Assembly: GCF_900452415.1 (NCBI RefSeq)
Contig: NZ_UGNX01000001.1
Span: 2,170,001-2,234,000 of the forward strand
Length of the DNA: 64,000 nt
Origin: Legionella cincinnatiensis
Lineage (GTDB): Bacteria > Pseudomonadota > Gammaproteobacteria > Legionellales > Legionellaceae
Direction: 5' to 3'
The notes beneath the pieces are model-generated. The model was not told where the DNA came from. It did no database searches and worked only from the letters and a program-made list of their open reading frames with translations. Made by a program: the position numbers and the translations under genes. The first letter of the stretch is position 1. Each line of letters begins with the position of its first letter. Shown one piece after another: positions 25,575 to 35,094 of the stretch.

Positions 25575-26321
25575 ATGAAAACTAAATTTGAGAATCTTAT
25601 GAAAGCGTTTAATGCCGAATTTGACAATTCTGGTGTATCTGTTTCAGAGGACTATAACCCAACATTGAAAGAGTCAACGAAGGAACTACTGTATATTATG
25701 AGTAGTGTCCCTCATCAGCCTAGTTCTGAGCGTGAATTTAGGTGTAAAAATCGTGAAGACCTTCACGTGCATGCTAAAGGAAAAGAAACCCCAGTGACAG
25801 GTGTAAATGCCAAATTGGATGATAGAGGTATTAAATTATCAAAAAATGAAAGAGACTGTTTTAAAGCTCAAGTGGATGATTATTCTAAATACGGCCATGA
25901 ATCAGAAAAAGGGAGAATATACAGTACTGCCCATGAACAGGTCATCGCAGATACTGTTCGTGATGAAAAAAATAAATTAATAGCAAAAGCAAATCGATTG
26001 GAGGAAGACGGTTTAATGAAACCAGCACAGCGCGATGCCTACAAAACTAGTATAAACAGTCATCATGCTGGTGAATTTGCCCATCGTGTCTTTGGTGTTG
26101 CTAAAAATGTTTTCCTATGCAAAACCACTGCGGCCGGTGATCATAGTGTTTTCAATGTAGGAGAAATTACTGAATCATTGGTTGATGCTACACTGGAGCA
26201 AATCAATAGAAAGAAAGAAGCTAACTGTTCACAAACCAAGCTTCTCAGGGAAAAACTAATAAGCGAAAAGGGCTTAGATGCAGACACGTCCTCGCCAACC
26301 TTAAAAACAATTAAACCCTAA
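25575..26321 (+). CDS. Hypothetical effector-like protein (MKTK family), 248 aa
   Basis: I chose the ATG at 25575 (MKTKFENLMKAF) because GAGGTG lies 5 nt upstream; a start four codons earlier lacks a site. No family recognised. The protein is hydrophilic and helical (AHEQVIADTVRDEKNKLIAK, ANRLEEDGLMKPAQRDAYKT), ending TLKTIKP. A shortened paralogue with the same upstream region is at 44789-44983, and the mART/PDE protein starts with the same MKTK-type leader. The LuxR gene follows 157 bp downstream. Confidence 0.6.
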   Translation: MKTKFENLMKAFNAEFDNSGVSVSEDYNPTLKESTKELLYIMSSVPHQPSSEREFRCKNREDLHVHAKGKETPVTGVNAKLDDRGIKLSKNERDCFKAQVDDYSKYGHESEKGRIYSTAHEQVIADTVRDEKNKLIAKANRLEEDGLMKPAQRDAYKTSINSHHAGEFAHRVFGVAKNVFLCKTTAAGDHSVFNVGEITESLVDATLEQINRKKEANCSQTKLLREKLISEKGLDADTSSPTLKTIKP

Positions 26322-26478
26322 TTTGATGGAATACCTTACACCTCTGCCCAATAGAATATATTGGGCACTTTTATTATAAAAGAAATTAATGGTTTAAAAT
26401 TATATTAATAGGGTATCGAAAAGAGGACTACTTGCTCATCAAGTTTTAGATTTTAAAATTTTCTGTTGGAGAATGAGG

Positions 26479-27342
26479 ATGGAGGCTATTGATAATATGA
26501 AAGCATATACTGCTTTCCTTGCCGATGCTTATAGAGACATTTTTGAGCGAACATACATCGATTTTTGGGGATATCTGTATTTTGATTTGCAAGGAAAATA
26601 CCTACAGCTAAACTCCGAGAAATATATTATTGATGAGATACTTAACAAAGAGTTATACATAGAGCAGAATCTTTGCAAAAAGAATTATCAGCATAATAGC
26701 CTTTATATGTGCAATGTAACGAATGATAATGTAATTGCTTCTGGGATTAAGAAGTGCTTATTGGATAGAGAATACACTTTTTTTATAGATTTTATTCATC
26801 AGGATTCCTCTCGAGTTGAAATGGTTACCTTTGCATCCGCAAATTGTCCAGAAACTACAAATAATTTTGTAGTCAATAATCTTGATTACTTTAGAATGAT
26901 AGCAGATAACATATGTGCCAAACTCAGGAGACTACATAAGAAAGAAAATTATTTAACTCTTCCTAAAGAATGCATCATCAGGATGAATGAGCTAATTCAG
27001 TCAGAAAACAATGGAGAGGAAGATAAATTAAGAGATATTATTTTACAATCTTCTAACAATCAAATTGTTGAACTTATAAAAGATACCGTTTTTGATTACA
27101 ATCAACTACCGTTTAGTTTTTTAGGAGCAAAAGATCTCACCCACAGAGAAAAGGAAATGATTTATCTTTATTATAATGATTTTAATTTGCAACGAATTGC
27201 TTCAATTTTTGAGATTTCCAGAAGAACTGTAGAAAGGCATTTTGAGAGTATAAAGAAGAAGCTTGATTGTGAAAATAATGGGCAAATAATTCCTGCTCTA
27301 ATAAGATTTGATTCTAGTTTAAAAAAGATTCTAAATAAGTAA
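26479..27342 (+). CDS. LuxR-family transcriptional regulator
   Basis: 287 aa. The ATG at 26479 has GGAG 8 nt upstream; ATGs at 26473 and 26497 are alternatives. The last 65 residues are a LuxR/GerE helix-turn-helix: LTHREKEMIYLYYNDFNLQR, IASIFEISRRTVERHFESIK, KKLDCENNGQIIPA. The N-terminal 200 residues have a PAS/GAF-like sensing domain by position, without a clear ligand motif. Legionella has many such regulators of virulence and growth phase. It lies alone on the plus strand after the 248-aa gene. Confidence 0.85.
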   Translation: MEAIDNMKAYTAFLADAYRDIFERTYIDFWGYLYFDLQGKYLQLNSEKYIIDEILNKELYIEQNLCKKNYQHNSLYMCNVTNDNVIASGIKKCLLDREYTFFIDFIHQDSSRVEMVTFASANCPETTNNFVVNNLDYFRMIADNICAKLRRLHKKENYLTLPKECIIRMNELIQSENNGEEDKLRDIILQSSNNQIVELIKDTVFDYNQLPFSFLGAKDLTHREKEMIYLYYNDFNLQRIASIFEISRRTVERHFESIKKKLDCENNGQIIPALIRFDSSLKKILNK

Positions 27343-28310
27343 TTATTCATTTCTAGAACCAGAAATTTTAACTGAAAATTGCTAACTGGGTTGTAACATT
27401 TTGGTTGACCGCATCATTTTTGGGTCTCGACTATCGCTTCCTAGTCTTTTAAGCCGATTTTTAAATATTTCTGTAATAACTATTGAAGCAAATACACCTA
27501 AATCCAGGATCCTAAGTCTATCAATGCAATTAATCATATTAAAACAAGATTCTAAAAGTCTCTTAACCAATAAGCGTAATTTAGTAACGCGCCATTTAAA
27601 AAGTGCTAAAAAAGTACAGGGATGCATGAAATCTTAAAATTCCAATGTAAAAGCTCATGTAATGCTCGAAATTCTAAACTTAACTCCCTGCTCAATAATC
27701 GACTAAAAAAATCAGTAGCTGGTTGGAGAGTTGCTTAATCTAAATCTAATTTTTCATCTTTTCTTATAGACTGTAAATTTTTTTCATTTTCTTGTTTGTT
27801 TCAATATGTCATTTTGATCACAGATGATATTTGCTAAATTATTAATTGTCATTTGTTTACTATTCTTAACAGCTAAGTTAGAAATTGTACTAGAAATAAC
27901 CGTGGGATTTCAGAGTAATATTTTATAGTAGAAGCTGCGATTAAGGCAGGAAGAATATTAAAGTTGACTATGGCTAGATACTTCATTATTAAAAATTACA
28001 TTTATGTAAATATTATTATTTGTCTTTAACCCCTTATGGAATTCGATTTTGGAAATCGTAACATCTTCAACACAGTTAGATACTACAATCAAACCTACAG
28101 GGTTATATCTATAGATACATTTCTCATAGCAAGCTCTTATTTATCTATATTAAAAATATTATACTCCTATTCGCATAAGGACATCATTGGCCGCTGGTAA
28201 TTGGAAGTACCGTAGCAGGGTTTATATGAATTTTTAGTAGAGCTAAATATCTCCCTTCGAGAAACTCATCTAACAGAAGATCTGGCAAGTGCAGTAGTTA
28301 TTATTAAATC
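27343..28310. other. Long non-genic stretch with weak coding traces
   Basis: Short open frames exist on both strands between 27382 and 27637 but neither looks like a protein family. On the reverse strand about 27970-28150 reads IRACYEKCIYRYNPVGLIVV, SNCVEDVTISKIEFHKGLKT, which may be the end of a decayed gene. Nothing firm. Confidence 0.35.
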
Positions 28311-28347
28311 GTGACCTTGCAGCAAAAAAGCATTGAGTCATTATTTT
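28311..28347 (+). repeat. 37-bp direct repeat, left copy
   Basis: Begins GTGACCTTGCAGCAAAAAAG and ends CATTGAGTCATTATTTT. It differs by one base from 30532-30568. The pair flanks the diguanylate cyclase and HD-GYP genes. The right copy abuts the IS66 element, so the left copy may be a relic of the same IS end. Confidence 0.75.
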
Positions 28348-28361
28348 TTTCTGCAAAGTCA

Positions 28362-29303
28362 CTACAAATCCCGATGAAATGAAATGCCGATTTTATTTTT
28401 TTTAGCGTAATACATTGATTCGTCCGACAGATCCATTAACTTTTTATAATCACTTAATTGAGATGTGGGCGGAATAAAAACAACACCAACACTCATTGAA
28501 GCAGAAACTTGATGACCATTTATCTCGATTGTTTTTTTAAGCTCTTTCTCTATTCTTTCGAAGAAAAAGTTCACCTCTTTTTCATTTCCAACATTTGGCA
28601 ATAAGAATACAAATTCATCACCACCCACGCGAGCAAAAGTATCTCCACTTCTAACATGTGAATTGATTGTATTAGCAACATGCTCCAGTAAGCCATCACC
28701 CGTTAAATGACCATAAACATCATTCACTTCTTTAAATTTATTTAAATCAGCATAACATAGAGCTGATAATTTTACAGCTGATGAATTTTCATGGATATGA
28801 TTGATAAAAGTTTTAAAACGTTCATAGAGTAAATTTCTATTTGGTAATTTAGTTAACGGGTCATAAAATGCTAAATTAATTTTTTCTGGCAAATCTTTTT
28901 CTAAAAAACTAATGTCACTAAAAATAGCTAAAAAATAATAGGTTTTATTTTCAGGATCATCAATCTTACTAATAGATAATAGTTCAGGACAGATCTCGCC
29001 TGATTTTTTTCGATTCCATATTTCACCTTCCCAAAAATTATTAGTTAATATGCTTTCCCACATTTGTTGATAAAAAGGTTCCCTATGCCTCCCTGAGTGA
29101 AGCATACCGGGATTATTACCAATTGCTTCTTCGTATTGATATCCTGTTATTCTAGTAAATCCTGAATTGACATATAGAATTTTTGAATACTGATCTGTGA
29201 TTGTTATACCATTGCCGATGCGGCTTAATAGAAATTCAAGATTATTCTCTTTTCCCAGGTGTAGCACCCGTTTGATTATTGCTAAGTTGATTTCACTCGG
29301 CAT
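28362..29303 (-). CDS. PAS-GGDEF diguanylate cyclase
   Basis: About 313 aa from the ATG at 29303 (MPSEINLAIIK), which has AAGGA 7 nt upstream; earlier in-frame starts lack one. A PAS domain (residues about 25-140): NGITITDQYSKILYVNSGFT, RITGYQYEEAIGNNPGML. Then a GGDEF domain: YDPLTKLPNRNLLYERF, ALCYADLNKFKEVNDVYGHL, and the active site RVGGDEF. The inhibitory site RSGD lies five residues before GGDEF, so product feedback is expected. It makes cyclic-di-GMP. The HD-GYP gene upstream on the same strand is the opposing enzyme. Confidence 0.93.
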   Translation of the reverse strand: MPSEINLAIIKRVLHLGKENNLEFLLSRIGNGITITDQYSKILYVNSGFTRITGYQYEEAIGNNPGMLHSGRHREPFYQQMWESILTNNFWEGEIWNRKKSGEICPELLSISKIDDPENKTYYFLAIFSDISFLEKDLPEKINLAFYDPLTKLPNRNLLYERFKTFINHIHENSSAVKLSALCYADLNKFKEVNDVYGHLTGDGLLEHVANTINSHVRSGDTFARVGGDEFVFLLPNVGNEKEVNFFFERIEKELKKTIEINGHQVSASMSVGVVFIPPTSQLSDYKKLMDLSDESMYYAKKNKIGISFHRDL

Positions 29304-29459
29304 CAACATTTCCTTTTTATTACCAAACTTTAGCGAATCTAAAGCTTTCTCATGAAAATTTCTTATGTACAACGTATTGCGTAAGAATCCACGTTTTCAA
29401 AATGAGATTTCGACTATGGATGGGGATAACCCATATCGACATACTCCCTCCGTACTCAC

Positions 29460-30056
29460 CTAGTCATACCAATATTTAATTCCATCTGATATCTGTTCAA
29501 ATGCTCTAATGAGTTCTGGATCAAATGTACTTATGAGATCCCCCTTCTTTTCCGTCATTTCTTCAAGAACTTTTTCGTGACTTAATTTCTCATCGCGATA
29601 TGGTCTAAGCGAACGCATAGCATCATACACATCACAAATCCGACATATCCTAGCTTCAATCGGTATCTTATTTCCTTTAATTCCATTGGGATATCCAGAC
29701 CCATCAAATGCTTCATGATGATTCAAAATCACTTTCTTAGCTATCGCAGTAAATGGATGTTTGATTGTTTCTATGAGGTGACAACCAATTTGTGGGTGTC
29801 GCTCAATGACATAACGTTCAAAATCATTCAATTTACCACATTTTTCCAATATGCTCGAAGGAATTGCAATCTTACCAATATCATGCAAATTCCCTAATAA
29901 GGAAAGCTGACTGGCTTCATTTTCACTATAGCCAAGTGTTTTTCCAAAATGAAACATCAGTTTTCCAACATTTTTTTCATGCGATTCTGTATAGTTGTCA
30001 TGATAGCTTTCAATTCTATGGAGTAAGTTTTCCAATGTTTTGAAAAAATCATCCAT
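29460..30056 (-). CDS. HD-GYP domain cyclic-di-GMP phosphodiesterase
   Basis: 198 aa, a stand-alone HD-GYP domain with GAGGT before the ATG. Motifs in order: SHEKNVGKLMFHFGK, NLHDIGKIAIPSSIL (HDIGK metal ligands), ERHPQIGCHLIE, NHHEAFDGSGYPNGIKGNKI (HHE..DGxGYP), ARICRICDVYDAM. All metal-binding positions are intact, so it should hydrolyse cyclic-di-GMP. No sensor domain is attached. It lies about 150 bp upstream of the PAS-GGDEF gene on the same strand, forming a synthesis/breakdown pair. Confidence 0.92.
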   Translation of the reverse strand: MDDFFKTLENLLHRIESYHDNYTESHEKNVGKLMFHFGKTLGYSENEASQLSLLGNLHDIGKIAIPSSILEKCGKLNDFERYVIERHPQIGCHLIETIKHPFTAIAKKVILNHHEAFDGSGYPNGIKGNKIPIEARICRICDVYDAMRSLRPYRDEKLSHEKVLEEMTEKKGDLISTFDPELIRAFEQISDGIKYWYD

Positions 30057-30369
30057 AATTTTTTTACCTCGTCGTTTTCGATAATTTTTCTTGATCAGAA
30101 AGGCTTTGTATATTAATGCATTAATTGAACAGGTCGAGACTTTCTAATCGGAATATTCTAAGCATGGCTGTCATTTAAATCTTTGTCAATTGATACGGTT
30201 ACGCCCTTAAAGATCCCCACATTTTTGATATAAAAAAGTTTTATAAAGGATTGATAAATTGAAAGAAAGGATCATTATTCTCATTTTCAAATGAGGATGA
30301 TGTTCCAAATGAAAGGTGAGTCAGCACATAAATTAGTTAAGATCGCTACAGTTATCGAAGATAATTTAT
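30057..30369. other. Intergenic region
   Basis: About 310 bp with no recognisable gene; the HD-GYP promoter presumably lies here on the minus strand. Confidence 0.4.
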
Positions 30370-30522
30370 GGTGATGATTTACACAAAAAAGGTCAACAGT
30401 CACTTGTTTATGCAGCCATGGTTGTTTTGGCCAGCGAATCACTGTTTCTCCATCGAATAGCAGAAGGTTTAGTTGACACCCGAGGTGACAATAAGATGCA
30501 TGCTACAAAACAAATTGATCGC
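30370..30522 (+). pseudogene. IS4-family transposase N-terminal fragment
   Basis: Reads DDLHKKGQQSLVYAAMVVLA, SESLFLHRIAEGLVDTRGDN, KMHATKQIDRLLS. The HATKQIDRLLS box is the N-terminal signature of Tn5/IS4-type transposases. It breaks off where the 37-bp repeat and the IS66 element begin, so the IS66 insertion probably destroyed it. Confidence 0.6.
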
Positions 30523-30531
30523 TTGTTAAGT

Positions 30532-30568
30532 GTGACCTTGCAGCAAAGAAGCATTGAGTCATTATTTT
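30532..30568 (+). repeat. 37-bp direct repeat, right copy
   Basis: One mismatch to 28311-28347. It lies about 70 bp upstream of the IS66 tnpC start and may be part of that element's left end. Confidence 0.75.
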
Positions 30569-30639
30569 CGACCCAACCTATTGATTTTATTGCGCCTGCT
30601 AGCTAACCTTGCTGCCCTTAAGAGGAGCAGGGTTGTTAA

Positions 30640-32272
30640 ATGACACCAGCAAAAGAACTACCGAATGTCATTGAAAAATCACAAGAAGACGTTGATCAGA
30701 TCATTGCATTGGTACACTCATCAAACTTACCAGAGGGAACAAAACCTTTTATCATTGGGTGTATTCACCTGGCCTCCTGGATCCCGGGCGCATTGATCGA
30801 GCATAAAATAACCGTATCTAATCTAAAGCGACTTATCTTTGGCAAAGGAGATAAGACCACTAATCAACAAGACAAATTTCCAAAAGCAGAAGAGAATAAC
30901 GCCGATACAGAAGAATCCGAAACCAGCCCTTTAAATGATGAGAACCATGAGTCCAAAGAACCCACAGGACATGGACGCCTTCCGCATACCGCCTACATCA
31001 ATGCACAGGAACACAGCATCACCTTAGATTCCCTAAGTGCTGGGCAACTATGTCCACATCACTGTGGCGGCAAGCTTTATTCCATCAATCCCGGCATCCT
31101 CATTAACATCAAAGGACAAAATTTAGCATCTGTTAATAAATACTGGATTGAGAAACTGCGATGTGACTTATGTAATGAAATCTTTTCAGCCACTATTCCT
31201 GTTCATGTTCACCAAGAAAAATATCATCCAAGTTTTAAAGCAATCCTGGCTCTACAAAAGTACTACATGGCCATGCCGTTTCATCGACAAGAATACGTGC
31301 AATCACTTTTTGGTTTTCCCATTCCCGCATCCACCCAATGGCAATTGATGGAAGAGTTGATGGCTTGTGCGCTATTGGTATTCCCAGCATTAGAAGAAAT
31401 AGCCGCCAATGGCTCTTTGATTCACAATGATGATACTGTTCTTAGAATCGTAGATACGATTCGGCACAACCGACAAAACCCAGATAAAAAACGTATCGGC
31501 ATGTACACCACAGGAATACTGGCACAAAACGGCGCCCATAAAATAGCACTCTTCTATAACAGCCAATGCTACTCTGGCGAAAACATGGAGCGACTTCTTA
31601 ATAAACGCCATAAGAAGAATGGAACAGTCATCCAAATGTGTGATGCACTAAGTCATAATATCCCAGAGACCCATGACACCATTGTGTGCAACTGCTTGTC
31701 TCATGGCTTTCGTAAGTTTGATGAGTTGCAGGCATTCTACCCAGAACATTGCCTGCCCATTATGAAGTGGCTTTCAATTCAATTAAGATGGAAAAGGAAT
31801 CAAAACAACTTGGGCATAATGAAGAGCAGCGTCTAGTCTATCACCAGCAACACAGCTTGCCCGCAATGATGGAAGCAAAGGTGTATATGGAGAACTTCTG
31901 TCATCTAAACAAGTCGAACCTAATGATTCCTTAGGCAAAGCCATAAATTACATGCTGAAGCATTGGGAGAAACTCACCCGTTTTCTACAAATTACGGGTG
32001 CGCCCATCCATAACAACGACCTGGAGCGAGGATTAAAAATCCCTATCAGAGGAAGTAATCCCTGGTTGTTTTATAAAACCGAATATAGGACAATGGTAGG
32101 AGGTGTACTCACGAGTATTATTTATACCTGTGAGTTAGCAGGAACCAACCCCTTTGAATATTTGGTGGCACTGCAAATTTATAAAGACCAAATTGTTAAA
32201 GAGCCCAAAGCATGGCTTCCCTGGAATTATGAGGGCACCAAGGCTTTGTTCGAATCATCACTGGCCGCATAA
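30640..32272 (+). pseudogene. IS66-family transposase TnpC, frameshifted
   Basis: GGAGCAGGG precedes the ATG. The long first frame holds the zinc finger (QLCPHHCGGKLY ... KLRCDLCNEIF) and the DDE core beginnings: NGSLIHNDDTVLRI and VIQMCDALSHNIP. At about 31775 homology moves to another frame (EESKQLG..NEEQRLVYHQQH by position 31800-31860), and again near 31890 to the last frame: ITGAPIHNNDLERGLKIPIR with the catalytic Glu, GSNPWLFYKTEYRTMVGGVL. Two frameshifts make it inactive unless programmed shifting occurs. Convergent with tnpB, overlapping by 46 bp. Confidence 0.85.
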
Positions 32273-32619
32273 GCAATTGAGCGCCAATCGTCTGGAAGGT
32301 TTGCTTTGATGGGATGGCCTTGGGCAAGCAGTATCAATAACTCACTGGAGCGTAATTCAACGGAGGGACTCAATCCACTAGGCCACCAAGCCAGCTTGCC
32401 TCGACTGAACCGTTTCTGGCAGAGCCAAAAACCACTCGCATCATACACCAAAAGTTTTACTGAAGTTCGTATGCGATTGGTAAAAACAAATACCGTACCG
32501 CTGAAGGGGTCATCAAGCAGTTTTTGTCGGCATAGGGCTTTCAAGCCATCGATGCCTTTTCTAAAATCAACGGGTTTAACAGCAAGTAACAGTCGATGTT
32601 GTGGTGTAATCTGAAGCAT
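32227..32619 (-). mobile_element. IS66 TnpB accessory protein
   Basis: 130 aa: LLAVKPVDFRKGIDGLKALC, DDPFSGTVFVFTNRIRTSVK, LLVYDASGFWLCQKRFSRGK. This is the classic IS66 Orf2/TnpB signature. The reading frame is intact. Unusually it is transcribed towards tnpC, whereas standard IS66 elements carry tnpA, tnpB and tnpC in one direction. Confidence 0.92.
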
Positions 32620-32621
32620 CG

Positions 32622-33002
32622 TTACCCCATAAAATCCAGCATGAGTTTTGATACCCTACTCATCGGTACTGCATTGATTTTCAGTATACTGCCACAGGGA
32701 CGATGAAGTTCAACACTACAAGACACATCGCCATTTGATAGAAACTCTGAATCAAGCCTCCTAGGTTTTCCTTTTACCTCAACAAACTGCAGGTTCGTTT
32801 TCTCTACAGGCAATAATTTTTTCCTGATTTGGATTGGACTAATCCCTAAATGACTGCCGATTTTCGAAGGAGTATAATCACTTAATAGTTCTTTAACCTG
32901 CTATCATAGATAATCAGGGATTTGCCCGCGCTTTGTTCTTGTGGCTCGCCAGTGTCTAAAGGCTTTTTTGGCAGTTTCTAGTTTATTGGTGCCATTTATC
33001 AT
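32622..33002 (-). pseudogene. IS66 TnpA, interrupted by two adjacent stops
   Basis: From the ATG at 33002: MINGTNKLETAKKAFRHWRA, TRTKRGQIPDYL, then TGA TAG, then QVKELLSDYTPSKIGSHLGI and the C-terminal part KTNLQFVEVKGKPRRL to LMLDFMG. It is a TnpA-type HTH protein (SKIGSHLGIS). Stops near 32905 break it. Directly upstream of tnpB. Confidence 0.75.
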
Positions 33003-33106
33003 TAAGTCGCCTCCTAAAATCATTGAGGCTATAGGCTAAACAGTAACTCTGTCTTTAGTCACGCACGTTTGCCGAAACGTCCAGATTAAATCAGCGAACA
33101 ACTTGT

Positions 33107-33242
33107 CTGTGGTATGATCACTTAAAAGTTCTTTAACTTGTTCCCATAAGTTATCAAGGATTTACCCTCACTTTGTTCGTGACACCCGCCAATGCATCAA
33201 CGCTTGTTTGACAGTGTCTAATTTATTGGTGCCACTTATCAT
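33107..33242 (-). pseudogene. Second, decayed copy of the TnpA N-terminus
   Basis: Reads MISGTNKLDTVKQALMHWRV, SRTK, stop, then LWEQVKELLSDHT. It matches the first 45 codons of the TnpA gene 240 bp away. A tandem duplication or the end of a second IS66 copy. Confidence 0.6.
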
Positions 33243-33471
33243 AAAACCGGCTCTTAAAATTTCTAGGCGATAGGCTAAAGACTAGATCTGTCTTCAGTCA
33301 CACAGACTTGCCGAAAACTCACAATCAAGGGAAAACAAATCGGGATGGAAAAATTTATAATCTAAATTTGACCTGACAGAAACTTTGTGAAAAACCGATA
33401 ACTGTCAGATCAAGTTCGAACTACTGGAACTGCTAGAACTAATACATCTTAATACTAACTAAAACTTAGAT
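33243..33471. other. Short intergenic region
   Basis: No gene. The segment 33260-33320 repeats motifs found near 33010-33070, extending the tnpA 5' duplication. Confidence 0.4.
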
Positions 33472-35094
33472 TTAAGGTTTATTTTCGATATCCAACTCTT
33501 GATTTAAATCAATATGTTCATTTTGACTCGGGTTAATACTCGCTGGCTTAAAAAATAAGCCAAACCGATATCTATTAATATCTATTGATTGATTTAAATC
33601 AATTCTTTGATTTGGATCAATCCTTAATTCTTGATTTAGATCGATATTTAAACTTTGATTTGGATCAATGTTTAATTCCTGATTTAGATCGATATTTAAA
33701 TCTTGATTTGGATCAATGTTTAATTCTTGATTTAGATCAGTGTTTAATTGTTTAAAATATAACCCGAACTGGAACAGAGCATCTACCTCACGTAATTTCT
33801 CGCCAAAAGCTTTTTCGATGGTAGCATTATCTAGTTGAGAATGTTTTTTTTGAGAAAATGCACGATTCTTTATTTTTTGCAGCTCTGATATTACAGCTTC
33901 TTTGTATTTCTTAACTGATTCTATAGAATCATCAAAATTAACAGAAGCTATAGGGTATTCACTAATCAGAGTCACATAATATTTAGTTAAGTCTACTTGT
34001 TGAGAAACTACAGAGCGAGCAGTCGGTACTGCAGATAGGAAAGAGTTTATAAATTTTGTCGGTTTTGAATTTATGGCAACACATGAAATCATTGCTTTTT
34101 GGTCGCTAGGAGATAACGCATCAAACAGATTTGGAAGACCACTAATCCTTTCATATAGTTTAACGCATTTATTAATTGTTCTTAAATCTAATGCATTGCC
34201 ATTCACTCCGCTCATTTTTAGAACCATCTGATAGAGTTTATCATCGGCAAATATTTTTTTTCCTATTTTTTGATAGACTTTGAACAACTTTTCTCTAAGA
34301 TCCTGTTCATAAAATTTAAGATCATTTTTATAAGGTTTGGTGCTAAATACAGAGAAGCGACATTTTCTTTCTAGGATTTCATCTAAACTATAAGTTTCTC
34401 GCTTTTGGTTATCCCATGGATTGACTAAGACAAAATCATATCCACCTGCACTATTAGCATTAGGAATAATTTTATCAATTCTCAAAGCATGACGCCCATG
34501 TCTTTCCCCATGAGCATCAACTTGCCCATAACTCATACTAATATAAATTGGCGATTGAGGGGCTATAGTTTTTAATCGTACGATCTCATGAACATCACGA
34601 GTATCATGAGCCATAAAACCTAATAATTGCCCCATAAATTTCGTTGAGGTCTCTTTATGCCTCTTTGATGTTTTATGAGCAACAATACTTGCCAACGGTA
34701 GTTTTTGATCCCAATCTGATACCAAGTAATAAGAGCTTAGGCGCTCTAAAATTTTTATGGCTAAAGAATTACTTTTTACTCCATAGGTAGTCTGGTCAAT
34801 TTCTTGTAGTTTCTTTTTGTCAATAAAAAACACGTCTTGATTCGTCATAGGATCGTAATGATAATTGTATTTACCGTGCAACTTCTCTTTTTGCAAATAT
34901 TGAGTTAGATCGGTAGAGTTTATTCTTACTTCAACGCCATCTTCTCTTTCTTTGAATAATGATTTGATAGCAGCATAACCTTCAAGCCCTGAGTTTAGTA
35001 TACAATCTAAGGCTGCCAAAAGATAACAGTCTCCTGTTTTACCTTGGCGTATAGTTACGAAAGCGTCATTTTTTGGGAATAGTGGTGTTGTCAT
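33472..35094 (-). CDS. Calpain-like cysteine protease, putative effector with repetitive tail
   Basis: 540 aa, ATG preceded by GGAG 8 nt upstream. The protease domain (1-240) has RQGKTGDCYLLAALDCI with Cys23, GERHGRHALRIDKI with His202, and DFVLVNPWDN with Asn225, the Cys-His-Asn triad of C2 calpain-type peptidases (QGxxGDCxLLAA, NPW). The His-Asn spacing of 23 fits calpains. A helical region follows. From about residue 450 the tail repeats an 8-residue unit of the kind LNIDLNQE/LNIDPNQD about seven times. No signal peptide, as for Dot/Icm substrates. The other calpain-like gene (17369-19581) is a broken paralogue. Calpain domains are mainly eukaryotic, which suits a host-acting effector. Confidence 0.78.
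   Translation of the reverse strand: MTTPLFPKNDAFVTIRQGKTGDCYLLAALDCILNSGLEGYAAIKSLFKEREDGVEVRINSTDLTQYLQKEKLHGKYNYHYDPMTNQDVFFIDKKKLQEIDQTTYGVKSNSLAIKILERLSSYYLVSDWDQKLPLASIVAHKTSKRHKETSTKFMGQLLGFMAHDTRDVHEIVRLKTIAPQSPIYISMSYGQVDAHGERHGRHALRIDKIIPNANSAGGYDFVLVNPWDNQKRETYSLDEILERKCRFSVFSTKPYKNDLKFYEQDLREKLFKVYQKIGKKIFADDKLYQMVLKMSGVNGNALDLRTINKCVKLYERISGLPNLFDALSPSDQKAMISCVAINSKPTKFINSFLSAVPTARSVVSQQVDLTKYYVTLISEYPIASVNFDDSIESVKKYKEAVISELQKIKNRAFSQKKHSQLDNATIEKAFGEKLREVDALFQFGLYFKQLNTDLNQELNIDPNQDLNIDLNQELNIDPNQSLNIDLNQELRIDPNQRIDLNQSIDINRYRFGLFFKPASINPSQNEHIDLNQELDIENKP

Noticed and set aside
27401-27637. Open frames on both strands in 27382-27637
   Set aside because: Two opposing frames of equal length, neither with a family signature nor a ribosome site.
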